Assembly: GCF_002973525.1 (NCBI RefSeq)
Contig: NZ_PVEN01000001.1
Coordinates: forward strand, 1,364,001-1,428,000
Length of the DNA stretch: 64,000 bases
Direction: 5' to 3'
From: Paraburkholderia sp. BL21I4N1
GTDB taxonomy: Bacteria > Pseudomonadota > Gammaproteobacteria > Burkholderiales > Burkholderiaceae
The first letter of the stretch is position 1. Every line of letters begins with the position of its first letter. The notes beneath the pieces are model-generated. The model made no database searches. It was not told the DNA's origin and saw nothing but the letters and a program-made list of their open reading frames with translations. A program made the position numbers and the translations under genes. Of this stretch, positions 1 to 7,879 are shown in pieces.

Positions 1-1851
1 GGCCGGGCGCGCTAACCAGACCGTCACGCCTGCCGCTCGCACGTCGATGCGGCAGGGCGCGCCTTCGCGCAGGTGCGCATCGTCGCTGGCCAGGTCGAAA
101 TGTACGCCGCCCAGATTCACGCGGAGATAGCGCTCGCCGCGCCGCAACTCGACCGATTCGACCACACCGTTATGCGCGCCGTCCGGTGCAAGCGTCAACG
201 CGTGCGACGAGACGCGCCACATGACGCGTTGTCCGGGTTTCAGACCGTGTTCGCTTACGCCTGCGCCAATCGTTATCGTGAAGCCAGGAGCGATGTCGAC
301 CTGAGACGGGCCGGTCATTACCCCTTCGCCGACGTTGTGCAAACCGAGCAGGCCGGCGACCCGCATCGAGGCCGGCCGTTCGAACACGGCATCGATAAAG
401 CCCGCCTGCAGCACGCGCCCCTGTTCGACCACCAGCACTTCGTCGGCCAGCAACGCGGCTTCGTCCGGATCGTGCGTGACGATGATCGTCACCGCGGCGA
501 TCTCGCGTTGCAACGCGCGCAGCGATTGCTGAAGACGGCGCCGTCGTGGCGTGTCCAGCGCGGCGAACGGTTCGTCGAACAACAGCAGTTCGCTATGCCG
601 CGTCAGCGCTCGCGCCAGTGCAACCCGCTGGCGCTGACCGAACGACAACTGATGCGGCAGACGCGCGACCAGCGGCGCGAGGCCCAGATGTTCCAGCCAG
701 TAACGCGCGCTCGCGGCGTCGGCATCGACGGGAAAGCTCAGTTGCCGCGCCACGCTCATGTGCGGAAACAGCCCGTAGTCTTGCGGCATATAGCCGATCT
801 GACGACGCTCGGGTGGCTGCGTATGGAGCTGTTTCTCGCCGAGTTGCACGGTGCTCGTGGTGTTGGCGTCGAGCCCCGCGATCAGCCGCAGCGCGAGCGA
901 TTTGCCCGAGCCCGACGGCCCAATGATGGCGAGGCGGCGCGTGACGGGCGCCCATGCAATGTCGAGATCGAACGCGCCGAGTTGGCGCCGCAGATGGAAT
1001 GCGAGGCGCCGGTCTTCAGCGTCCCCGCGACTCGCCGTTGCCGGTTCCGCGAGGGGTTCCAGCGCGTCGTCGCCGTTTTCGGTGTGTTCCCGCGCCGCTT
1101 TTTGCCGAAGGCTGTAGATCGACAACGCGGCGCAGAGAATCGCGATGGCCAGCGTGGGCAGCAGCAACGGCATCATGGCGGGCAGCCCCTGGCCGCCGAA
1201 CACCACGTACGTGTACACCGGCAACGAATACGGGTGATAAGCGACCATCACGGTCGCGCCGAATTCGCCGAACGCACGTAGCCACGCGAGCGCGAGCCCG
1301 GCACGAATGGCCGGCCACGCAACCGGCAACATGACGCGGAAGAAACGGCTGCCGGCGCGATGGCCGAGCGTCGCGGCGACGTCGTCGAGAACCGGATCGA
1401 CGGCGGCGAACGCGGATTTCGCGGCGATGATCAGGAAGGGCGCCGCGACGAAAGTCTCCGCCAGCACGATGCCGGTGAACGAGTCCGTCAGCATGCCGCC
1501 GGTGAAGCGGCCGACGAAGCTATACGGCCCCAGCAGAAACAGCAGCAACACGCCGCTGGTGAGCGGCGGCAGCGCCAGCGGCAACTGCACGACGAAGCCG
1601 AGCAGCGCCACCTTGCGCGAAGTCGAGCGCGCCAGAAAATAGCCGAGCGGTACGCCGCCCAGCAGAATCGCGAGCGAGGCCACGCTCGCGCTCGCCGCCG
1701 ACACGCCGACTGCCGACCACGTGGCGGCCCAGTCGACGTTCGCCCAATCGGCCGCGCCGAGCTGCGGCACGCTTGCGATAAACGGTGCGCACAGATAGAC
1801 GGCCAGCAGCGCCGCCAGCCCCAGCAGCGGCCGCGCGCTCGAACGGCTCAC
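1..1851 (-). CDS. modBC: Fused molybdate/tungstate ABC transporter permease-ATPase (ModB-ModC fusion), partial
   Basis: One uninterrupted reading frame of 617 codons runs from GTG at 1851 (4 nt after the modA stop) off the left edge, with no stop in the window. Residues 1 to about 240 are hydrophobic permease segments. After a charged linker comes an ATPase with Walker A GPSGSGKS (about residue 310), signature LSFGQRQRVALARAL and Walker B LLLFDEP, then a TOBE/DiMo-like tail. In most molybdate systems ModB and ModC are separate proteins, so this is a true domain fusion. It would energise uptake of molybdate or tungstate delivered by the modA product. The order modA-modBC on the minus strand, with 4-nt spacing, indicates one operon. 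Substrate preference (Mo versus W) cannot be told from this. Confidence 0.88.
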   Translation of the reverse strand, partial: MSRSSARPLLGLAALLAVYLCAPFIASVPQLGAADWANVDWAATWSAVGVSAASASVASLAILLGGVPLGYFLARSTSRKVALLGFVVQLPLALPPLTSGVLLLFLLGPYSFVGRFTGGMLTDSFTGIVLAETFVAAPFLIIAAKSAFAAVDPVLDDVAATLGHRAGSRFFRVMLPVAWPAIRAGLALAWLRAFGEFGATVMVAYHPYSLPVYTYVVFGGQGLPAMMPLLLPTLAIAILCAALSIYSLRQKAAREHTENGDDALEPLAEPATASRGDAEDRRLAFHLRRQLGAFDLDIAWAPVTRRLAIIGPSGSGKSLALRLIAGLDANTTSTVQLGEKQLHTQPPERRQIGYMPQDYGLFPHMSVARQLSFPVDADAASARYWLEHLGLAPLVARLPHQLSFGQRQRVALARALTRHSELLLFDEPFAALDTPRRRRLQQSLRALQREIAAVTIIVTHDPDEAALLADEVLVVEQGRVLQAGFIDAVFERPASMRVAGLLGLHNVGEGVMTGPSQVDIAPGFTITIGAGVSEHGLKPGQRVMWRVSSHALTLAPDGAHNGVVESVELRRGERYLRVNLGGVHFDLASDDAHLREGAPCRIDVRAAGVTVWLARPA

Positions 1852-1855
1852 CGCG

Positions 1856-2749
1856 TTACGGCGCGTTGGCGTCGATCACGGCTTGCACCGAAGGCGGCAT
1901 GGCTTGCACGTTGCCGCTCACGGTCGGTTTGACGACGTCCACGCCATGCTGCTTGAGCAGCGCACGGCCTTTCTCGCTCAGCAGGAAGTCGACGAAGCTG
2001 CTCGCGCCGTTGCGGTTCGGCGCGTCAGTGAGAATGGTCAGCGTGTAGCTGGCCTTGGCCTGCAATTCCGGCGCCGGACGGATCGCCGGAATCTTCAGGT
2101 CGGACGTTTCGGTCGAATAGAAAAAGCCGGCGTCGAGTTGGCCCGATTGCAGGCGGCCCACCAGCGTTTCCTCAGGCAAAACCTGCGCGGGATTCTCCGC
2201 CGCGCCGAGCGTCTTCTCGACCAGGTCCGGCTGATGGTAGAGCTCGGCGGCCTTCGTCACCATCTCGACGGTGAACGCGCCCTTCGGATCCAGCTTCGGA
2301 TCGGTGCGGCCGATACGGATGCCCGGCTCCTGCAACACCTGGTCCCAACGCTTGCTCTTGAACTGCGCCGCGAACTTGCTCTGCGGGTTGTAGCCGATCA
2401 TCAGCGGCGATTCGGCGAAATTCACGTACCACGTGACGTGATCGCCGTTCGCTTCGCCCATCAGGCTCGCGTTGACCTTCGGGCTCGCGCTGATGAAGAC
2501 GTCGCCACGGCGCAGCTTGCCTTTGATTTCGTTGGCGATCTTGTTCGAGCCCGCCGCATAGCCGCGGAACTGCTGGCCGGTGGCTTTTTCGAACGCGGGG
2601 CCGATGCTGCGCTCCATCAGATTGACGAGCGAGCCGGCGTACAGCACGTTGACTGTGTTGCTGTCGTCGGCGAAGGCGGGCGCGGCCGTCACGATGCCAG
2701 TGACCACGACGAGTGGAGCAACGAGAGAAGCGAGCAGCTTGCGAATCAT
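1856..2749 (-). CDS. modA: Molybdate/tungstate ABC transporter periplasmic substrate-binding protein (ModA/WtpA-like)
   Basis: The 297-residue protein has a Sec signal peptide (residues 1-27, ending APAFA). The mature start contains AGSL, typical of the WtpA/ModA oxyanion-binding family, followed by the two-lobed binding-protein pattern. It should capture molybdate or tungstate in the periplasm and hand it to the fused permease-ATPase encoded directly downstream. A 24-bp Mo-box-like sequence (2765-2788) lies 16 bp upstream of the ATG, where it would cover the promoter, suggesting repression by the ModE-like protein at 5256-5654. The AGSL start leans towards WtpA rather than classical E. coli ModA, so tungstate is a real possibility. 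Confidence 0.88.
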   Translation of the reverse strand: MIRKLLASLVAPLVVVTGIVTAAPAFADDSNTVNVLYAGSLVNLMERSIGPAFEKATGQQFRGYAAGSNKIANEIKGKLRRGDVFISASPKVNASLMGEANGDHVTWYVNFAESPLMIGYNPQSKFAAQFKSKRWDQVLQEPGIRIGRTDPKLDPKGAFTVEMVTKAAELYHQPDLVEKTLGAAENPAQVLPEETLVGRLQSGQLDAGFFYSTETSDLKIPAIRPAPELQAKASYTLTILTDAPNRNGASSFVDFLLSEKGRALLKQHGVDVVKPTVSGNVQAMPPSVQAVIDANAP

Positions 2750-2764
2750 GCGATAACCCCGATA

Positions 2765-2788
2765 CGTTATTAAGAGCGCTATATTACG
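2765..2788. promoter_or_regulatory. Mo-box-like ModE operator upstream of modA
   Basis: CGTTATTAA-GAGCGC-TATATTACG is a 9-6-9 imperfect inverted repeat. Its size and arm sequence match the E. coli ModE site upstream of modA (CGTTATATT-N6-TACATAACG, from memory). It is 16 bp from the modA ATG. A second copy of the same architecture is at 3941-3964. Confidence 0.65.
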
Positions 2789-2833
2789 ACGCCATCGTGT
2801 CGTGTTGCACGGATGGCGTCATCCGGCGCGACG

Positions 2834-3760
2834 TCAATTCAACGGAAAAGTGCGTACGTAGCTGGTGCCGCCGCTGGCGGTCGCGCGGTCGATCGCGTAC
2901 AGCAGGCCGCGCGGCGCGTCCACGGCCACGCCGCGGGCGTCCTGAAAGTCGTTTGCCAGCACGCTGATCGTGCCGTCCGGCGCGATCCGGCATAGGCCCG
3001 TGGTGTTGCACTTGGTGTACAGCGTGCCGCGCGCGTCGACGGTCATCAGGTCGGGGCTATTGATCTGCACGAACGCACCGTTGGCCGCCGTCGCTTGCGA
3101 ACTGGCGAGCAACGCGCTGAGGCTGGCTTTGACGATGTCGTTATTCGCCTGATCCGACACGTACACGTTGTCGCCCGACACCGCGATACCGACCGGCTTG
3201 CCGAGTCCCGTCAGCAGATCGCGTTCGATCGCCGTGTGGGCGTTCGGGTCGTAGGTAATCAGGCTCAGCGCACCTTGTGGCGGATTGCTGCCGCTCTTGA
3301 TGAACCAGGTGGACAGCAGACGGTTCGAGCCGATCGAAATCAGGCCGAGGCGTCGGCGGGTCGGGTCGGGACCGGTCAGCGCCGCGATCGTATCGACACC
3401 GGTGATGCTAAACACCGCGCTTGCCGTGCCGAAGCCGAAGCGCTCTATCGTCAGTGCGCCGGCGTCGGCGAAGCTCAGTTGACTCAGGCTGTTCGACTGC
3501 CCGGAAACGGTCGGCACGCTGGCGTAGTGCGCGAACACGTGGGCGTCGGGCGAGGAGAGCACGCTGCTGGTCTGGTCGTCGGTGATGAAGACCGTGCCGT
3601 CGGCGGCGCGCACGGCAATGCCGTTCGGCGCGGCACTCACGGCGAAGCGTTGCGGCGACGCGGTGACGTTGTCGCCGCCGCAACCGGCCAGCGCGGCGAT
3701 CAGGCCGAAGCTGACGAGAGCGAGACGGGTGGTGCGGTGCAGGGTGGAAGCGAGGCGCAT
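2834..3760 (-). CDS. Exported lipoprotein, predicted beta-propeller (NHL/SMP-30-like)
   Basis: The start at 3760 is preferred because AGGAG precedes it; an upstream in-frame ATG at 3826 would place non-signal sequence before the signal peptide. The 308-residue product has a lipoprotein signal with lipobox LAGC and GGDN after the cysteine. The rest shows repeated blocks of the type GIAV...VYVSDQANNDIV and GVAVDAPRGLLYAID, as seen in NHL or gluconolactonase-like propellers. No catalytic residues can be named. It lies between modA and the divergent Moco-like gene, so a role in the molybdenum island is possible but not shown; ligand and function are unknown. Confidence 0.7.
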   Translation of the reverse strand: MRLASTLHRTTRLALVSFGLIAALAGCGGDNVTASPQRFAVSAAPNGIAVRAADGTVFITDDQTSSVLSSPDAHVFAHYASVPTVSGQSNSLSQLSFADAGALTIERFGFGTASAVFSITGVDTIAALTGPDPTRRRLGLISIGSNRLLSTWFIKSGSNPPQGALSLITYDPNAHTAIERDLLTGLGKPVGIAVSGDNVYVSDQANNDIVKASLSALLASSQATAANGAFVQINSPDLMTVDARGTLYTKCNTTGLCRIAPDGTISVLANDFQDARGVAVDAPRGLLYAIDRATASGGTSYVRTFPLN

Positions 3761-3940
3761 GAAATCTCCTGGGTTGGCGAGCGTGCGCGTCGGCCATGGG
3801 CCGGCGCGAGACGGTACGCCGTTCATTGTTGTTCGTTGTTTTGCGTAAGGATGGCGCTACCGGATCGGCTGATATGCCCGGCGATATAGTGCCTATAGAC
3901 GAAGTTCGTGCGCGGTTTTATGCGCAAGCGGTCGTCGCCG

Positions 3941-3964
3941 CGTAATATACACACGGACATAACG
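3941..3964. promoter_or_regulatory. Second Mo-box-like ModE operator, upstream of the Moco-like/nifQ/modE genes
   Basis: CGTAATATA-CACACG-GACATAACG has the same 9-6-9 layout as the site at 2765. Its right arm differs by one base from the E. coli modA site arm (TACATAACG). It ends 43 bp before the ATG at 4008. A weaker dyad (CGATATAG...CTATAGACG, about 3882-3901) lies nearby. Confidence 0.62.
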
Positions 3965-4007
3965 AATGAACAAGCCGCCAGGCTGCCGATGCTGGAGATA
4001 AGCGCGA

Positions 4008-4496
4008 ATGGATAGTGTGAACGTGATTGCCGCGCCGGCCGTGAATGGCGCGCTGATTTTGAACGGACGATTTCAACGCCCGTTGCAGCTCGATCTTGAG
4101 CAACTGCGGCGGTACGACAGCGTGCTGGCCACGCCGTTCGATCTGCGCTGCTATACGACGAACCGCTTTATTCGCAGCGTCGAACCGTATCGTGGCGTGC
4201 GTCTGACAACGCTGATTACCGAGGCGGGTTTGCCGAACGCTGTGCCGGGCGAGTTCAAGCGTACGGTGTTCGTCGCGGTCGGGCAGGACGGGTATGTCGT
4301 GACGTTTTCGTGGCACGAGCTGTTTAACACGCCGATTGGCGAGACCGTGCTGGTGGCTCACGAATGCGGCGGGCGCGCGCTGGACGCGGAGGAGGGCGCG
4401 CCGATTCTGTTTTCGGGCTCGGATATTTTGCCGGCGCCGCGGCATGTCAAGCGGCTTGCGCGGATCGAGGCGCAGGTTTTGACGGCTTCGGTTTAG
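4008..4496 (+). CDS. Small molybdopterin-dependent oxidoreductase-like protein (sulfite-oxidase Moco domain)
   Basis: The 162-residue protein resembles the Moco-binding fold of the sulfite oxidase/YedY family: NGALILNG near the start, a cysteine at position 48 followed by YRGVRLTTLI, then GYVVTFSWHEL and an AHECGG segment. It is much shorter than true sulfite oxidases, lacks their dimerisation domain and has no signal peptide. GGAG at 3994 precedes the ATG. It heads a plus-strand group with nifQ and the ModE-like regulator under the Mo-box at 3941. Whether it is an enzyme or only binds molybdenum cofactor is open; Cys48 as Mo ligand is a guess from position. Confidence 0.72.
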   Translation: MDSVNVIAAPAVNGALILNGRFQRPLQLDLEQLRRYDSVLATPFDLRCYTTNRFIRSVEPYRGVRLTTLITEAGLPNAVPGEFKRTVFVAVGQDGYVVTFSWHELFNTPIGETVLVAHECGGRALDAEEGAPILFSGSDILPAPRHVKRLARIEAQVLTASV

Positions 4497-4603
4497 GGTG
4501 GGTGTGGACTGCTTGGTCTGCTTGGACTGTTCAGGCGAAGGCGCGTGAGGGCGGACACGCCGTAGGCGTAACATGGGCCGATATTCTTCCGCGTGTCGAT
4601 GCC

Positions 4604-5203
4604 ATGTCTGACAATCCGCTTGATGGCGTTGCCGCTCCTGATTCGCTCGACGCCCATGTCGCCGCCCGCACGGCCGCCTGGCTTTCGTTCGCCACCCATC
4701 CCGCCTCGCCCGACACGCAACTATTCGCCAGGCTGATCGCCGCGCGCGACGCGCGCAACGAATGTGCGCTGCTCGGCCTGCAACAGCCGGTATGGCGCGC
4801 GCTTCTGGCAAGACACTTCACGCACGCATCGGCCCCCGCGCTTCCGCTGCCGGTCAATGCCGCCGACCAGATCGACTTCGTCCGCACGCTTCACACGTTG
4901 TTGCTCACGCACGCCAGCGTGTCGGTCGACCCAGCCGACGCCGATAGCCTCGCCACGATCATCGCGCACGCCTGCCTGCGTCCGGATCACCTGTGGCGCG
5001 ACCTCGGACTGCGCGGCCGCGACGACGTCACCTGGATGCTGACGCGCTACTTCCCGACCCTGGTCGAACGCAACGTCGCCAATCTGCGATGGAAGAAATT
5101 TCTCGCGGAACAACGCGCGCTTTTGCTGGGTCTGGCGCCCGGCCCCGCGCCCGGCTGCCCTCGCTGCGAAGACTACCGGCATTGCTTCCCGGACCTCGAC
5201 TAG
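4604..5203 (+). CDS. nifQ: NifQ family protein (molybdenum donor for FeMo-co in diazotrophs)
   Basis: The 199-residue product ends in the NifQ signature region: LRWKKFLAEQ (residues 161-170) followed by CPRCEDYRHC (185-194). NifQ normally carries C-x4-C-x2-C-x5-C, which binds an Fe-S or Mo-Fe-S cluster; here the last three cysteines (185, 188, 194) are present and the first is replaced by Gly180. In nitrogen fixers NifQ passes molybdenum to NifEN/NifH for cofactor assembly, but no other nif gene is present in this window. Position after the Moco-like gene and before the ModE-like gene supports a molybdenum-handling role. The ATG at 4604 is chosen because the conserved protein begins there; the open frame extends upstream. 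Confidence 0.78.
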   Translation: MSDNPLDGVAAPDSLDAHVAARTAAWLSFATHPASPDTQLFARLIAARDARNECALLGLQQPVWRALLARHFTHASAPALPLPVNAADQIDFVRTLHTLLLTHASVSVDPADADSLATIIAHACLRPDHLWRDLGLRGRDDVTWMLTRYFPTLVERNVANLRWKKFLAEQRALLLGLAPGPAPGCPRCEDYRHCFPDLD

Positions 5204-5255
5204 GCAGCGTCCGCACAGGATGGCAGCGCGAGGCCGTTCGTGTATGCTTTCGCGC

Positions 5256-5654
5256 ATGGCCGACATTGCAAAAACCAAACCCGCATCCGCGAAAAAATCC
5301 GCGAAGGTGCGCCCCGAAGTGCGCTTCAGAATGCGTATCCGTACCGGCGACACCGTGGCGCTCGGACCGGGCAAAGTCGAACTGCTCGAAGCCGTCCGCG
5401 AGTTCGGTTCGATCTCGGCGGCGGCGCGCAGTCTCGACATGTCGTACCGTCGGGCGTGGCTGCTCATCGACGAACTGAACCGCTCGTTGAAATCGCCGGC
5501 CACGCATTCCGAGCAGGGCGGTCAAAGCGGCGGCGGCTGCACGCTGACGCCGGTCGGCGAAACCCTTATCCGTTTGTATCGGGACGTCGAAGTCGAAGCC
5601 GCGCGAAGCTGCGCGAAGCAGATCGCCGACTTGACGCGCTTGATTCGTTCGTGA
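5256..5654 (+). CDS. modE: ModE-like winged-helix molybdate-responsive regulator (N-terminal domain only)
   Basis: The 132-residue protein has a LysR/ModE-type winged helix: PGKVELLEAVREFGSISAAA, then SLDMSYRRAWLLIDELN as the recognition region, and CTLTPVGETLIRLYRDVE after it. It lacks the two C-terminal TOBE/MOP molybdate-binding repeats of E. coli ModE (262 aa), so how it senses Mo is unclear. It is the natural candidate to bind the Mo-boxes at 2765 and 3941. The start is uncertain: ATG at 5256 gives the usual lysine-rich lead, while ATG at 5220 would add 12 residues. Confidence 0.78.
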   Translation: MADIAKTKPASAKKSAKVRPEVRFRMRIRTGDTVALGPGKVELLEAVREFGSISAAARSLDMSYRRAWLLIDELNRSLKSPATHSEQGGQSGGGCTLTPVGETLIRLYRDVEVEAARSCAKQIADLTRLIRS

Positions 5655-5701
5655 ATTAAGGCGGTTCGAGCGGCGGACCTCGATCCGCCCGAACCCGGCG
5701 C

Positions 5702-7060
5702 TCAGCCATGCCGCAAGCAAAATGCCGAAGGCGCGGCGCTACCCAGTTGCGCGATCTGCTCAGGATGCAGTCGCGCCATCAACTCCACGAAGCTCGCCAC
5801 ACTGGCCGTGCGCAGCGGGTGGTAGTCGATCTGATGACGCTCGCAGACGCGTTTGAGCGTATTCATCGAATCATGATCGATGCAGTCCACCGGAAACACC
5901 ACGATATCCGCGCCCGGCAACGCGGCCGCAAGCAAGCCTTTGCGATCTTCCAGACCGCCGTCATGCACCAGCAGTTCGCCGCCGGCCGCATCCACCAGAC
6001 GCTTTAGCGCGGCGTTCGAGCCTGGCCTGCCACCCACATAAACGATCCGCTTGCCTTGCACGCTGTCGAGACTCGCCCGGCGCGCGCCGGCTCCGTTCGT
6101 GGCGTCGGCGGCGTCGACGGTCGCGCGTTCCAGCGCGTCGCATTCGCCTTGCACCAGCTTAAGTAATGCGAGCGCCTGATCGTGGCTTCGGCGCAGCGCC
6201 TGGGCGGCGTCCTGCTCCTGCAGCACGCGCTGCTCGGCGGCTTCGCGGCGGCTGGTGTGCAAGGCCACGCGCTGATCGGCGTCGCTCAGCCGCTCGCGTA
6301 GTTGCTGCGTCTCGGCGGCGAGAGCGGCGGCGTCGGCGGGAAGCTGACGGGCGGCGTTCGCGCTGAGTTGCGCAATCTGCTCGTTCAGTGCGGCGATCGA
6401 TGCATCACGCTGCGCGCCCAGTTCGTGCAACCGGTTTTGCTGACGCTCGATTTTCTCTTTCAGCGCGGCATTTTCTTCTTCCAGCGCGACCAGCCGGCGA
6501 ATATCCGCGCGGTTCGCCGCGCCGACCAGATGCGACAGCATATGCAGGTCGCCGAATGCTTTCTGACGCACGGGCAAGGTTGCGTGCCGGTGCGTCATCA
6601 ACGCCCAGTACGCCGGCGGAATGTCGCCGTTCTTTAAAGCCTCGTCCCACAACTTCAGCAACTCGACGTCGTCGCCGGCCTGCTCGAAGCGGCGGATCGC
6701 CGTCGCATAGTGTTCGTCGAGCGACTTGTGCAGCGCCTTGGCGCATGCGCCGCCCTCAATCGCCAGTTCGACCGCGGCGTGATGAATGTCGAGGTCGCTG
6801 GCGTCGCGGCGATCGAGATTCGTGAATTTGGGGATCAGCTTGCGCAGTTCCTGCGTGCTCAGGCAGGTGCCGATGATGGAGCAATGCAGATGGCCGTCGA
6901 GTTCGGCGAGGCGCGCGCGTCGCTGGGTGTCCGCTCGAGGCGGCGGCGCGTTGTTGGGCGTACAGCATGCGTCGGCGGTATGCATGCCGGCGTGCGCAAG
7001 TTCGTCGCCGGACAGTTTCAGACGCGAGGGCTGGGCGAGGCGAAACGGGGGCGTGTGCAT
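5702..7060 (-). CDS. DUF2325 domain protein with long coiled coil
   Basis: The 452-residue protein has three parts. Residues 1 to about 190 form an alpha-helical domain with several Cys/His (ADACCTP, HLHCSIIGTC) that could bind metal. A Glu/Ala/Arg-rich coiled coil spans about 195-330. The C-terminal DUF2325 (about 345-450) starts at RIVYVGGRPGSNAALKRLV and includes PGADIVVFPVDCIDHDSMN. No signal peptide or membrane segment is visible. Function is unknown; the DUF2325 fold resembles nucleotide or partner-protein binding domains. It is convergent to the ModE-like gene and directly downstream of the gene at 7085-7618, so those two probably form an operon. Confidence 0.8.
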   Translation of the reverse strand: MHTPPFRLAQPSRLKLSGDELAHAGMHTADACCTPNNAPPPRADTQRRARLAELDGHLHCSIIGTCLSTQELRKLIPKFTNLDRRDASDLDIHHAAVELAIEGGACAKALHKSLDEHYATAIRRFEQAGDDVELLKLWDEALKNGDIPPAYWALMTHRHATLPVRQKAFGDLHMLSHLVGAANRADIRRLVALEEENAALKEKIERQQNRLHELGAQRDASIAALNEQIAQLSANAARQLPADAAALAAETQQLRERLSDADQRVALHTSRREAAEQRVLQEQDAAQALRRSHDQALALLKLVQGECDALERATVDAADATNGAGARRASLDSVQGKRIVYVGGRPGSNAALKRLVDAAGGELLVHDGGLEDRKGLLAAALPGADIVVFPVDCIDHDSMNTLKRVCERHQIDYHPLRTASVASFVELMARLHPEQIAQLGSAAPSAFCLRHG

Positions 7061-7084
7061 GAAATCCTCGAATCCGGTTCGGGG

Positions 7085-7618
7085 TCAGTCGTGCTCGACG
7101 TGAACTTGACGCGCGCGCGGCAGGTTGGCCGTGCACACCGCGACGGGTGCATGCTGTTCGAGGACATGGCCAACGCAGAGGCCGATAAAAGCGGTATCGA
7201 GCCGTTCAAGCGCCGCCACGACTTTGCGCAGCGCGGCCAGATCGTTGCTGAACGCGTCCGAGAAAATCGCGTCGCGCAATTGTTCGGCCGAACGGGCTTC
7301 CTCGATCGCGGCTTTCAGGTCGTGCAGACGCGCGAATCCGACCGCCCGGGCCCGCTCGGCGAGGATCGACAGCAACTGGTTCAGCGAATGCGAGCCCGAG
7401 GTGCCGACCGACGCGAAGTTGAGCTGGTCGTTGGTCAGCATCAGCACGAAGCGTTGCACGCTGCCGTACAGGCGCCGGTAAGCATCGACGACGTCGCGGA
7501 TCGATTCGGCACGGCCGCGCTCGGACGCCGATTTCACCGCGACGATCGTCGACGAAATCTCGTTCGCAAAGCGTTGACGGCTTTTGGCCGGGTCGGACGG
7601 AGTGGATCGGCTGCGCAC
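7085..7618 (-). CDS. Conserved hypothetical protein upstream of the DUF2325 gene
   Basis: This 177-residue protein is mostly helical, without signal peptide, membrane segment or recognised motif. It has a GTSGSHSLNQLLSILAERAR stretch in the middle and a Leu/Ala-rich C-terminal half. It lies 24 bp upstream of the DUF2325 gene on the same strand, so co-transcription is likely. I do not recognise the family. Alternating hydrophobic spacing suggests a small helical bundle. Confidence 0.6.
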   Translation of the reverse strand: MRSRSTPSDPAKSRQRFANEISSTIVAVKSASERGRAESIRDVVDAYRRLYGSVQRFVLMLTNDQLNFASVGTSGSHSLNQLLSILAERARAVGFARLHDLKAAIEEARSAEQLRDAIFSDAFSNDLAALRKVVAALERLDTAFIGLCVGHVLEQHAPVAVCTANLPRARQVHVEHD

Positions 7619-7879
7619 CGCTAGGGGCTCCTGCTGGCTGGTTGGGCGTCAAGGGTCGGCGGGGCGATGGACCAGGCTGGAGAACCAGCAGCCACGCGGC
7701 ATCAAGCCGACCGTGATATTCGACAGGATATAACGAAAGGCGATCAGAGTGTGGATCGGAACGAGCGTTCGGTTTGGGTTTGGGCGATGCGTATGCCGGG
7801 TTTGAGACGCGGTTGAGCCGCGTTCATGCCTTGGGGGTGCTGCCGGTTATGCCGCGCGCATGCCCTGGTGATGCGGTCT

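Noticed and set aside
73..1281. Long plus-strand frame of about 400 codons at the left edge
   Set aside because: It is antisense to the fused modBC gene, Arg-rich and without any domain; a GC-bias shadow.
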